64,000 bases of DNA from JAIBCC01 sp963763855 (GTDB taxonomy: Bacteria > Acidobacteriota > Blastocatellia > Pyrinomonadales > Pyrinomonadaceae): contig CAVXPU010000004.1 of assembly GCA_963763855.1 (NCBI GenBank), forward strand, positions 1-64,000. The letters run 5' to 3'. The notes under the pieces are model-generated. The model did no database searches, was not told the origin of the DNA, and was given only the letters and a program-made list of their open reading frames with translations. This document shows positions 31,412 through 39,578 of this stretch, in pieces (positions within the stretch are counted from its first letter, which is position 1; each line of letters begins with the position of its first letter). The translations under genes and the position numbers were made by a program.

Positions 31412-32950
31412 ATGAAAAAACTATTCATCGTCGCAATCTACATTTTCACGTTACAATTTTCCTACGCCCAAGAAAAAAAGTTAAACATCCTATACACCAA
31501 CGACTTACACTCATATTTAGAACCGCACATTGTTCCTTGGGTTGATAAAACGCGGAAGGTTGGCGGTTTTGCGAATATTGCGACGCTTGTAAAAAAAGAA
31601 AAAGCCGCCAATCCAAGCACGGTTTATTTTGATGCGGGAGATTTTTTTGCGGGACCGTATGTCAGTTCGCTGACCAAAGGCGAAGCGGTAATTGATGCAA
31701 TGAATTATCTTGGGTTGGATGCGGTTTGCGTTGGGAATCACGAATTTGATTACGGCTGGGATAATGCTCTTCAACAATTTCCGAAGGCGAAATTTCCGCT
31801 TTTGAACGGCAATATCTTCTTAAAAGGCACAAATAAACTCCATTGGAAAAATCCGTATATCATCAAAAACGTTAACGGAATTCGGCTAGGAATCATCGGT
31901 TTGCATGGCAAATTTGCGTTTTACGATACGACTTCGGCGGAAATGATTAAAGGCGTTGACGTGCGGGACGAAGAAGTTTATTTGAAAACATATATCAAGG
32001 AATTAAAGACGAAAACCGACCTCATTGTTTTGATTATCCACCAAGGAATTCCCGGCACGCAGTCTTCAACCGGTGCAAAGGACGTTCCCCGCAATCATGA
32101 CCGAGATGTTGAATTAGCCAAACGAGTTCCGGGCGTTGACATTATGGTCACCGGACATCCGCACATTGGATTGTCTGAACCGTTGGTTTCTAACGGCACA
32201 ATCATCGTTTCGACCGATGCTTACACGATTGAACTCGGCAAACTTGAAATTACTTACGACAAAAAGAAAGACAAGATTACGGCTTACAAAAACCATCTGA
32301 ATTATCTTTTTGACGATGAAGTTGAAGACGATCCCCAAATGCTCAAAGTCATCAAAAAATGGAAAGATAAACTGAAAACCATTACAGAAGAACAAGTTAC
32401 GACCACAACCGAACCGTTCACCCGTTCATACGGCGAAGAATCTGTGATGGGAAATATGGTCGCCGATGCAATGCTCAACGCTCATCCCGAATTCGATTTT
32501 GCGGTTACAAATAGCGGCGGATTACGCCAAGATATTGACGTTGGAGCAGTTACGGTCGGCGAATTGATTTCCGCGTTTCCATTCCCGAATACGATTGTTA
32601 AATTGGAAATGAAAGGCAGCGATATGCGGCAAATTTTTGAACACGGAGCAGGTTTAACTAACGGAATTTTGCAAGTGTCAAAAGGCGTTGAAATGGTTTA
32701 CGACGAAAAGAAACCGATTGGAAGTCGAATAGTTAAATGCAACATCAAAGGTGTTCAACTGGACGATAACAAAACCTATAAAGTCCTAACTTCCAACTTC
32801 TTAGCCGACGGCGGCGATGGTTTTTCAGTTTTCAAAAAGACGCTTTCCTACAAAAATACAGGTGTCGAAATGTTGCAAGCGATGGTTAAATATTTGAAGA
32901 AATTTGAGAAATTTACGCCGAAGATTGAGGGGCGAGTGAGGAAGTTATAG
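31412..32950 (+). CDS. Secreted 5'-nucleotidase/2',3'-cyclic phosphodiesterase-type metallophosphoesterase
   Basis: A 512-aa protein with signal peptide MKKLFIVAIYIFTLQFSYAQ. The metallophosphatase core has YTNDLHS, DAGDFFAGP, VGNHEFDYGW, HQG and TGHPHIG as metal-binding motifs (about 25-250). The C-terminal 5'-nucleotidase domain (about 330-512) has TNSGGLRQDI and LADGGDGF. It releases phosphate from nucleotides in the periplasm. It follows the FAD monooxygenase by 16 bp, so it may be co-transcribed, but no link to the proposed pathway is evident. Confidence 0.92.
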   Translation: MKKLFIVAIYIFTLQFSYAQEKKLNILYTNDLHSYLEPHIVPWVDKTRKVGGFANIATLVKKEKAANPSTVYFDAGDFFAGPYVSSLTKGEAVIDAMNYLGLDAVCVGNHEFDYGWDNALQQFPKAKFPLLNGNIFLKGTNKLHWKNPYIIKNVNGIRLGIIGLHGKFAFYDTTSAEMIKGVDVRDEEVYLKTYIKELKTKTDLIVLIIHQGIPGTQSSTGAKDVPRNHDRDVELAKRVPGVDIMVTGHPHIGLSEPLVSNGTIIVSTDAYTIELGKLEITYDKKKDKITAYKNHLNYLFDDEVEDDPQMLKVIKKWKDKLKTITEEQVTTTTEPFTRSYGEESVMGNMVADAMLNAHPEFDFAVTNSGGLRQDIDVGAVTVGELISAFPFPNTIVKLEMKGSDMRQIFEHGAGLTNGILQVSKGVEMVYDEKKPIGSRIVKCNIKGVQLDDNKTYKVLTSNFLADGGDGFSVFKKTLSYKNTGVEMLQAMVKYLKKFEKFTPKIEGRVRKL

Positions 32951-32995
32951 GAATTAAAAAAGTTTTGCTATCTGTAAGACAGGAGAAATGATTTT

Positions 32996-33649
32996 ATGAT
33001 TTGGTATGCTTGCTACGGTTCAAATATGGACTTAGATAGATTTTTGAAATATCTCCAAGGTGGAAAATTAGCTGTAAATGGTGTAGAAAAAAAATATAAC
33101 GCTTGCCCGACAGACCGAGAACGACCACGAGGCGAAGAGCCTTACATAATTCAAAGACGATTCTATTTTGCTAAAGAATCAAAAACTTGGTCCCGAACAA
33201 ATGAATCGGGAGCGTTGGAGAAGTTTGGGGTTGGGTTTGTTTCAACCAAATCAAATAAAAGAAGCCTAACCCATGCCAAATTATATTTGATTAGTAAAGA
33301 TCAATTTACACATTTATTCGCCTTGGAAAATGGAAAGGAAAACGCTACAAATGTAAGTATAGATTATGCATGGTTTCAAAATAATAAAACTTTGGAATTT
33401 GATAGCGGTTTCTATAATCAAATAGTTTTGTTGGCTGAAGATTATAAGGGTTATCCGATACTCACATTTACAAATAAACAAATTAATCCGCCCAATTTAC
33501 CAATGAAAGAGTATCTTGAACTCATTTCAAAAGGTCTCCAAAAAACTCATAATTTAAGCCAAGATGAAATCCTTGAATACTTCAAAAAATGTAAAGTAAG
33601 TTATTCAAAATCCGAACTAAGAACCTTAATAAAAATTGAGAAAAAGTAA
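32996..33649 (+). CDS. Gamma-glutamylcyclotransferase-like (GGCT/AIG2 fold) protein
   Basis: A 217-aa protein starting WYACYGSNMDLDRF, the YGSN substrate-loop signature of the GGCT fold. The family releases 5-oxoproline from gamma-glutamyl compounds, but many members are uncharacterised. The sequence is AT-richer than its neighbours. Clear ribosome site GGAGAAA about 8 nt upstream. Six bases separate it from the aldehyde dehydrogenase. Confidence 0.75.
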   Translation: MIWYACYGSNMDLDRFLKYLQGGKLAVNGVEKKYNACPTDRERPRGEEPYIIQRRFYFAKESKTWSRTNESGALEKFGVGFVSTKSNKRSLTHAKLYLISKDQFTHLFALENGKENATNVSIDYAWFQNNKTLEFDSGFYNQIVLLAEDYKGYPILTFTNKQINPPNLPMKEYLELISKGLQKTHNLSQDEILEYFKKCKVSYSKSELRTLIKIEKK

Positions 33650-33654
33650 CTTGA

Positions 33655-35082
33655 ATGAACTTTATCAACGGAAAACTTATCGAAACCGCTGAAACCTTCG
33701 CAGTTTTGAATCCATACACAGGCGAAACGCTTGGAAATGTCGCTCGTTCAAACGCTGATGATGTGAAACTTGCGGTTGAATCTGCACATTCAGCCTTTCC
33801 AAAATGGGCGAATCTCGCGGCGTGGGAACGTGAGAAAATCTTGCTGAAATGTGCAGATGAATTAGAAAACAATGCCGGAAAACTAACCGATATTTTGATT
33901 GACGAAAGCGGAAGCTGCATCACAAAAGCAAGATATGAAACGGGTTACACGCCTCGACTTCTGAGAGCGGCGGCGGGCGAAGCGACTCGGCTTTATGGCG
34001 AAACGATGCCGAATGAACGCCCGACACGGATGACTTTTGTGATTCGTGAACCGATTGGCGTGGTCGTTTGCATCGTGCCGTTTAATGCTCCGCTTGCTCT
34101 GCTCGCAAAAATGGTTGCGTTTCCACTCGCGGCGGGAAATACGGTTGTCGTTAAACCTTCGGAAGAAACTCCGCTGATTGCTCTCGAATTTGCGAAAATT
34201 TTGACCGAAGCAGGTTTGCCCGTCGGCGTTTTGAATGTCGTCAACGGTTACGGAAACGAAATCGGCGAGGCGTTGATTACAAATCCGAAAGTTCGAGGTG
34301 TCGCTCTGACCGGTTCAACTCAAACAGGGCAAGTTGTTGGAAAACAAGCGATTAACGGAATGAAGCATCTGCAACTGGAACTCGGTGGAAAAAATCCTTT
34401 GATAATTTTGGACGATTTTGATGTTGCAAAAGCCGCCGACATTGCCGCCGAAGGAATTTTCACGCATTCGGGACAAATCTGTATGGCAAATTCTCGTGTG
34501 CTTGTGCAGAAAGGAATTGCAGATGAATTTTGTGCGAAATTAGTCGAAAAATCCGAATCGCTTTTTCTTGGAGATTTGCGAGACGAACGGACGTTTTACG
34601 GAACTTTAATCAATCAAAAAGCCATCGAAAAAGTTGAACATCACGTTAAGGATGCGTTGGGGAAGGGGGCAAAATTATTGACAGGCGGACGAGTTTTAGA
34701 AGGTTTGCGTTATGCTCCGACAGTTTTACTCAATCCGCCGAAAAATAGTTTAGCGTGGTGCGAAGAATCGTTTGCACCGCTCGTAAGTATTACAATCATT
34801 GAAGATTTAGCCGAAGGAATCGAACTCGCCAACGATTCGGATTACGGATTATCAGCCGGAATTTTGACCAATGATGTCAAACTCGGCTTTACCGCCGCGA
34901 GACAAATCAAAGCCGGTTCGGTTCACATCGGCACGCATCCATTTCAATCAAATGCACTCGCTCCAATCGGCGGTTACGGAATGTCGGGAATCGGACGAAG
35001 CGGTGGAAAATATTCGGTGGAAGAGTTTACGGAAGAGAAATGGATTTCGCTTGAAGTTGGAAGTTTGCCGTTTCGTTCGTAG
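33655..35082 (+). CDS. NAD(P)-dependent aldehyde dehydrogenase (benzaldehyde/salicylaldehyde-DH-like)
   Basis: A 475-aa enzyme with the general base in LELGG, the catalytic Cys in HSGQICMANSR, the cofactor motif ALTGSTQTG and the substrate-side PFNAPL. All catalytic residues are present. Its closest look-alikes oxidise aromatic or hydrophobic aldehydes. Different subgroup from the enzyme at 9240-10685. Its TAG stop lies in the first bases of a REP-like element (GTAGTTCC). Confidence 0.92.
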   Translation: MNFINGKLIETAETFAVLNPYTGETLGNVARSNADDVKLAVESAHSAFPKWANLAAWEREKILLKCADELENNAGKLTDILIDESGSCITKARYETGYTPRLLRAAAGEATRLYGETMPNERPTRMTFVIREPIGVVVCIVPFNAPLALLAKMVAFPLAAGNTVVVKPSEETPLIALEFAKILTEAGLPVGVLNVVNGYGNEIGEALITNPKVRGVALTGSTQTGQVVGKQAINGMKHLQLELGGKNPLIILDDFDVAKAADIAAEGIFTHSGQICMANSRVLVQKGIADEFCAKLVEKSESLFLGDLRDERTFYGTLINQKAIEKVEHHVKDALGKGAKLLTGGRVLEGLRYAPTVLLNPPKNSLAWCEESFAPLVSITIIEDLAEGIELANDSDYGLSAGILTNDVKLGFTAARQIKAGSVHIGTHPFQSNALAPIGGYGMSGIGRSGGKYSVEEFTEEKWISLEVGSLPFRS

Positions 35083-35140
35083 TTCCGTCTTTAGACGGCT
35101 CTTACTATTGAAAATTCCGCCTGAAGGCGGGACTCAAAAC
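35079..35140. repeat. REP-like double-hairpin element between ALDH and hydrolase genes
   Basis: Hairpins CCGTCTTTAGACGG and CCGCCTGAAGGCGG lie between GTAGTTCC and GGGACTCAAAAC. It looks like a hybrid of the two end types seen at 14736 and 44195. Confidence 0.75.
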
Positions 35141-35141
35141 A

Positions 35142-35918
35142 ATGAAAATCAAAAAAGGATATTTCGAAACAACTTTCGGCTTAATTCATTACCGCTATGC
35201 CGGTAACTCGAACAATCCGCACGTGTTATTGCTTCATCAAACGGCTTCGAGTTCGGTGATGTATGAGGCGATAATGAATTTGCTCGCCGATAAATTTTAC
35301 TTTTTTGCACCTGATACGCTCGGGTTTGGCGGTTCGGATTTCCCACGAGAAGTTGCAACGATGCAGATTTATGCAGACAGTTTGCGAGAAGCGGCGGATA
35401 AATTTGGACTCAAAAATCCTTTCGTTTTTGGACATCACACAGGAGCTTCAATTGCCGTTCAGATGGAATTTGATAAGCATTTTGCCCGAAAAATGTTTCT
35501 TTCAGGTCCACCATTTTTGACGCAAGAACAAAAAGATTCCTTTAAAAAAGGTGTTCAGCCAATTGTAATAAAGTCCGATGGTTCGCATTTGATAGAACTT
35601 TGGAATCGGCTTCGTGCAAAAGATGAGAACGCTGAAATTAGTTTGATAAACCGAGAATTTTTGTTAAACCTTTACGCGGGCGAACGCTATCATGAAGCAT
35701 ATTTTGCTGTGTTTAATCACGATTTTGAGATTCAGTTGGCGAGTTTAGAATGTCCGATATTGGTGACGGCTGGGGATAAAGACACGCTCGTAAATTCGCT
35801 TGAATCTGCCTTTAAAGTATTGAGAAACGGCGAGATGCGGCGTTTGATTGGGAATACTTTTATCTGCGATCAATCGCCGGAAGTTATGGCGAAATTGATG
35901 GAAGAGTTTTTTGTTTGA
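35142..35918 (+). CDS. Alpha/beta-hydrolase-fold protein with GHHTG in place of the GxSxG nucleophile elbow
   Basis: A 258-aa alpha/beta hydrolase fold: LLLHQTASSSVMYE at the oxyanion region, DTLGFGGSD, nucleophile-elbow position VFGHHTGASIA (near residue 98), TAGDKDTLV for the acid and a C-terminal segment where the usual His is not obvious. The nucleophile Ser is replaced by His. Cofactor-free dioxygenases and some lyases use this fold with altered residues, so a non-hydrolytic role is possible. MhpC-type C-C hydrolases often follow ring-cleavage genes, but they have Ser. It starts 2 bp after a REP-like element. Confidence 0.75.
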   Translation: MKIKKGYFETTFGLIHYRYAGNSNNPHVLLLHQTASSSVMYEAIMNLLADKFYFFAPDTLGFGGSDFPREVATMQIYADSLREAADKFGLKNPFVFGHHTGASIAVQMEFDKHFARKMFLSGPPFLTQEQKDSFKKGVQPIVIKSDGSHLIELWNRLRAKDENAEISLINREFLLNLYAGERYHEAYFAVFNHDFEIQLASLECPILVTAGDKDTLVNSLESAFKVLRNGEMRRLIGNTFICDQSPEVMAKLMEEFFV

Positions 35919-36038
35919 ATTTGCTTTACTTTCGTAAATTAAATACATTATAAAAATTTTGCACATATGGCGTTATACTGAACGGACGCACATTTTCAAA
36001 AGTTCAACAGCTTCGGGTGTAGGTGAAAGGAGAAAAAG

Positions 36039-36458
36039 ATGAAATTGGTTTTTATTATATGTATTGCTTTTTTTGTCATAACAACTGGATGTGAAACCCG
36101 CGAACAAATCATGCAAAAACGCGAAGGAAACCGAACATCTGGTTCATTAGAAGCGGCAGCATATATGGCTGAAGTTGAGAATATTAGTCGCCTTATCTCA
36201 GAAGGAGCTGATGTTAACACCAGATTTACAGACGGCGGCACTCCACTATTTTCCGCTACTGCGAGAATTCCTGCCGAAAGAAATGATAGACGATTGATTG
36301 AACGCCGTCGTGAAGTCGTCAAACTATTACTACAGGCTGGAGCAAATCCAAATGTTGAGATGGATGGTAAGAAATTGATCGAAAAAGCGAAAGAAGGCGG
36401 AGATACGGAAATCAATCGAATGCTTGAAGAGGCTGCAGCAAATAAAAACGCAGTCTAA
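36039..36458 (+). CDS. Ankyrin-repeat lipoprotein
   Basis: A 139-aa protein with a lipoprotein signal (MKLVFIICIAFFVITTGC, lipobox Cys18). About two ankyrin repeats follow (ENISRLISEGADVNTRFTDGGTPLFSA and VVKLLLQAGANPNVEMDGK). GGAG precedes the start. It probably acts in protein-protein contacts at the inner or outer membrane. The 120-bp gap upstream may carry its own promoter. It ends 5 bp from the convergent hydrolase gene. Confidence 0.82.
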   Translation: MKLVFIICIAFFVITTGCETREQIMQKREGNRTSGSLEAAAYMAEVENISRLISEGADVNTRFTDGGTPLFSATARIPAERNDRRLIERRREVVKLLLQAGANPNVEMDGKKLIEKAKEGGDTEINRMLEEAAANKNAV

Positions 36459-36463
36459 ACAGT

Positions 36464-37408
36464 TTACTTCCTTTCAAAAATCGCAACATTTTCATCATTT
36501 GAAAATCTTTCCAAGTCCTTTCTTACCATAAAATCTCCAATCATTTCCGCCATAATTTTGCGATGAGTTTCATCATTTTTCGGCTCAAAATCTAAGAATG
36601 GTCTGCCTGTGGTTGAATCTTTTGGATGTGCAAAGGTGAAATGATTTGCTCCTTCAAAAATCGCTAAATATCTGTCGCCACGATTTTCGCCGATGGCTTT
36701 GTCGAATGTTTGTTTGAGCGAAATTGTGCAATCTTCGGCTTCTTTGCCGTAGCGTCTCGCACTCCATGTGATTACGCCGTCGTTGTTTCCACCGAGCATT
36801 AAAATTGGTTTTCCGGAAGTTATCGGGCAGACGTAATTTACTGGAAAGCCCATAATCGTTGAGCCTTGTGTATGAGAGCCGTAGCTAAACGCCGCTTTAA
36901 TTTGCGGAAAATATTCGGCATTCATTAAGGCAATCGAGCCACCTGCGGAATGTCCGCCGAGAATTACGTTGTCCAAATCTAAACAATTTTCTAACAAACC
37001 TTCGGCGTTAATTTTAGCCAAATCGTCTAAAATCGGTTGAATCGCCGAACCTGTCCTACCTTTTCCGTAGTTTTCGTAATTCATAAATTTTATGTCAATT
37101 CCGGGCGTTAAACCTTGCATTCCGCCGGGCAATTCGTCAGTAATCCATTGAAACGAAACGAATACACAGCCACGTTTGCACAAAAACTCGCCAAGCCATT
37201 GATAAGATTCGGGCGGACAATTTACGCCGTTGAGCATTATGACAACCGGAAAAGGCGATTTCGATTTATTTGGCGAAAGAATGCCTGAATTACGTTCAAT
37301 GTCAGTTTGCGGTTCGAGCGATGGATAAAGAACTTTTGCCAAAATCACGTCGAAAGGCGATTTGGCTTCTTCTACTTTGATAGCACGAAAAATTGCACGA
37401 ACATCCAT
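36464..37408 (-). CDS. Chlorophyllase/dienelactone-hydrolase-like alpha/beta hydrolase
   Basis: A 314-aa serine hydrolase with VVIMLNGVNCPPESYQWLG at the oxyanion strand, nucleophile elbow GGHSAGG (Ser near 163), acidic residue in GGNNDG and His in GANHFTFAHP. The long 100-residue N-terminal part, the GHSxGG elbow and the late His match the build of chlorophyllase and PAF-acetylhydrolase-like enzymes. Chlorophyllase removes phytol from chlorophyll. No signal peptide. It has its own promoter with the shared operator at 37440-37464, so it belongs to the regulon. Substrate inferred from context only. Confidence 0.7.
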   Translation of the reverse strand: MDVRAIFRAIKVEEAKSPFDVILAKVLYPSLEPQTDIERNSGILSPNKSKSPFPVVIMLNGVNCPPESYQWLGEFLCKRGCVFVSFQWITDELPGGMQGLTPGIDIKFMNYENYGKGRTGSAIQPILDDLAKINAEGLLENCLDLDNVILGGHSAGGSIALMNAEYFPQIKAAFSYGSHTQGSTIMGFPVNYVCPITSGKPILMLGGNNDGVITWSARRYGKEAEDCTISLKQTFDKAIGENRGDRYLAIFEGANHFTFAHPKDSTTGRPFLDFEPKNDETHRKIMAEMIGDFMVRKDLERFSNDENVAIFERK

Positions 37409-37439
37409 AGTTTTCTTGACTTTTATTTTAAATACGGCT

Positions 37440-37480
37440 AATTTGTTATAAAACTAATACAAATGTAGCTAAATTGTTAT
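37440..37480. promoter_or_regulatory. Shared palindromic operator, copy 6, plus half-site (divergent promoter)
   Basis: AATTTGTTAT and AATACAAAT face each other across AAAACT (37440-37464). A further AAATTGTTAT half-site (37471-37480) abuts the GTG start of the plus-strand gene. On the minus strand TTGACT (37485-37490), 17 nt, then TACATT could serve the hydrolase gene. Confidence 0.75.
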
Positions 37481-37481
37481 T

Positions 37482-37922
37482 GTGAGTCAAAACAAAAAGA
37501 AAAATATCGCAATATGGAATCGTCGTTTGGCGTGGGTAACGCTAATAGTGATGATAGTTATGAACGTTTCTACTTACGCGGATTATTACAAATTTGTCGA
37601 TTGGATGAAGACAACGAGCATCGTTTCAACAATGCTCTTCTTGCTTTTGTTCTTTATTCATGGTTTTTTTGCCGTGTATTTATTTGGCTTTCCAAAGTTC
37701 AATTGGCGAATACGGACAGTGCATATTTACATTGGCTATTTGCTGTTTGTCTTTACAATGCTGAGCCAGTCGATACCATTTCCTCAGCCGTATCGTCTTA
37801 TTTTATTTACACTTATGTGGATTTCAATTGTTGCACACGTTGCTTTGAGCATTAGATTCGCAATCAAACGAAATATTAAAAAACAGCCCGAAGCATCGCT
37901 TGCTTTTCGCGGAGAACAATAG
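37482..37922 (+). CDS. Small membrane protein (146 aa, four helices)
   Basis: Starts with GTG at 37482. Four hydrophobic helices follow a basic N-terminus (MSQNKKKNIAIWNRRLAW), with His residues in IHGFFAVYLFG, VHIYIGYLL and VAHVALSIR that could bind heme (inference). No family recognised. It heads the plus-strand unit 37482 to 39253 and sits under the shared operator. Confidence 0.7.
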   Translation: MSQNKKKNIAIWNRRLAWVTLIVMIVMNVSTYADYYKFVDWMKTTSIVSTMLFLLLFFIHGFFAVYLFGFPKFNWRIRTVHIYIGYLLFVFTMLSQSIPFPQPYRLILFTLMWISIVAHVALSIRFAIKRNIKKQPEASLAFRGEQ

Positions 37923-37928
37923 ACTTTT

Positions 37929-38585
37929 ATGTTGACACTTTATTACATTGGCGTCGCTGCGATTCAAATAATTTTATTTGTATGGATGTTTCGTTTGTGG
38001 CGAAAATCAGGCACAATTTATCCGATTTTTCCGCTGATTATTATCGCGGGAATTGTTTACGATAATCTGATAATCGGTTTAGGAGCGTATATCGGCGAAG
38101 GCGAATTGCTAAAGATGCTCAATGTTCCCCGATTCGTGATACACGCATTTTTCACCCCGTTGCTTATGATTTTCGGCTTCGGAGTCGCACGCCGATGCGG
38201 AGTTGGTTTCGCACAATCGAGAAATTGGCACATGGCGATCTGCATTTTTACCACGTTGATGGTTCTTTTGGGAATCTACGAAGAGTTATTCAAAATGAAT
38301 CTGGTTCCAATCGCCGAAGATGGAACCCTACGTTATAAAACATTACCTTCCGCACCACCGATTCCGGCGATTGTGACGATAGTCGTGGCAATGATTTTAG
38401 GCATATTCGTTTGGATTAAAACGAAAAAACCTTGGTATTTTCTTGGTTCGCTTGGAATGTTTATCTTTGCACCTTTGGCAGCAAAATTGGTTTGGGCAGG
38501 AAACTTGGGCGAAGTATTTATGAATCTTGGCGGAATTTTCGGGGAAAAAACAGCTCAGGAAAGTGGATCGAACAACCAAAAATGA
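37929..38585 (+). CDS. Multi-pass membrane protein (218 aa)
   Basis: About six to seven hydrophobic helices. It has a charged DNLIIGLGAYIGEGELLKMLNVPRFVIHAFFTPL segment in its first half and EELFKMNLVPIAEDGTLRYKTLP between helices. It is six bases downstream of the previous gene and overlaps the next by 4 bp (ATGA), so the three membrane proteins form one operon. Function unknown. Confidence 0.72.
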   Translation: MLTLYYIGVAAIQIILFVWMFRLWRKSGTIYPIFPLIIIAGIVYDNLIIGLGAYIGEGELLKMLNVPRFVIHAFFTPLLMIFGFGVARRCGVGFAQSRNWHMAICIFTTLMVLLGIYEELFKMNLVPIAEDGTLRYKTLPSAPPIPAIVTIVVAMILGIFVWIKTKKPWYFLGSLGMFIFAPLAAKLVWAGNLGEVFMNLGGIFGEKTAQESGSNNQK

Positions 38586-39253
38586 TTTTACAAAGACCTA
38601 ATTTTGAATTTACTGTTCCGATGGCTTTAGAGGATTTCATTCCCGTAATTTTAACGGCTGTTGGGTTGTATTTTCTATTGAAAGTTATTATTCGTCGGCA
38701 TCGAAACCTATGCGGGTTAGCATGCTTAGGGGCAACTCTGGTAATTACCGACGGATTTTTAAAAGCGGTTTGGAAATTGATTTATGCGGCTAGCGGCACG
38801 GACATCGCGTGGATGAAAGATTCGTTATTCGTTTTAATGGGACCGGGATTTATTTTTGTTTCATGGGCATTATGGCGTGGATTAAAAGAAGAAGCTTCAA
38901 CCACAAAACAGGTTTGGTTGCTTCCATTATTGCTTGTAATTCCATCGCTTTGTCTTTCTGCTTACATGGCAACAACTTATCCAATAAAGAGTGCAACGAG
39001 GATTCTATTGATGTTAACCACAATCGGAATTCTTTTTGCTAACGGACAAATAATTGCCGATTGTTTGAGAAAAAAGATGTATTTGCCAGTAATTTTGCTT
39101 TTGATCAATATTGTTACAATTTTTGGTCAGGCTTTTATTTCACAATTGCCGCAAACAACTGCAATGCATTGGATTGGGCAAATAAATAATACGGTTTCAT
39201 GGGCGGCTTTTGCTATTGCGGTTTGGCTTTGGCAAAAGGCATTTAAAAGCTGA
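38582..39253 (+). CDS. Multi-pass membrane protein (223 aa), paralogue of 8566-9237
   Basis: Same length (223 aa) and helix plan as the protein at 8566-9237, with shared LEDFIPV, LKAVWKLI, SLFVLMGPGFIFVSWALW and a C-terminal MHWIGQI. I start it at 38582 (ATGA overlap) rather than the in-frame 38432, which lies inside the previous gene. Function unknown; conserved in two operons of the same block. Confidence 0.78.
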   Translation: MILQRPNFEFTVPMALEDFIPVILTAVGLYFLLKVIIRRHRNLCGLACLGATLVITDGFLKAVWKLIYAASGTDIAWMKDSLFVLMGPGFIFVSWALWRGLKEEASTTKQVWLLPLLLVIPSLCLSAYMATTYPIKSATRILLMLTTIGILFANGQIIADCLRKKMYLPVILLLINIVTIFGQAFISQLPQTTAMHWIGQINNTVSWAAFAIAVWLWQKAFKS

Positions 39254-39442
39254 ACTTGACGTTATTAGTTGAGATTACAAAAATGAATTTGAAATTCCAA
39301 ATAAATCAAAAAACCGAAATGTCCCTTCCATACCAGAAATAACTTTCTAAAACCTAACAATTTGTGTCATTTACAAAATTTTCCGAGGAATATTGTTTTA
39401 TTTTGGAGACTAATTAATCTAAAAAGTGATACAAATCACAAA

Positions 39443-39468
39443 AATTTGTCTTGACATTATAACAAATT
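39443..39468. promoter_or_regulatory. Shared palindromic operator, copy 7
   Basis: Arms AATTTGTCTTGA and TTATAACAAATT. A TTGACA -35-like hexamer lies inside the palindrome at 39451-39456, followed 17 nt later by TAGTTT, so a bound protein would cover the promoter. Confidence 0.8.
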
Positions 39469-39488
39469 CACGTTAGTTTTCTTGCAAA

Positions 39489-39510
39489 GGTTATAAATTC
39501 CATACAAATT
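39489..39510. promoter_or_regulatory. Shared palindromic operator, copy 8
   Basis: GGTTATAAATT and CCATACAAATT form a second, shorter copy of the motif in inverted order, 20 bp after copy 7. Confidence 0.55.
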
Positions 39511-39578
39511 AACAACAAACGATCAAGGGATAAGGTAATAAGTCGCAATTCTAAATTTCTTTTTGAGGAGACAAACAA

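Larger units (their letters stand above)
39254..39578. other. 325-bp promoter region of the TonB-receptor gene
   Basis: AT-rich stretch holding two copies of the shared palindrome (39443-39468 and 39489-39510) and a strong ribosome site GAGGAG at 39565-39570. No ORF of note and no terminator is evident after the preceding gene. Confidence 0.7.

Noticed and set aside
35925..35965. Possible further operator copy upstream of the ankyrin lipoprotein gene
   Set aside because: AT-rich with ATACATTATAA, but neither half-site matches the palindrome well enough.
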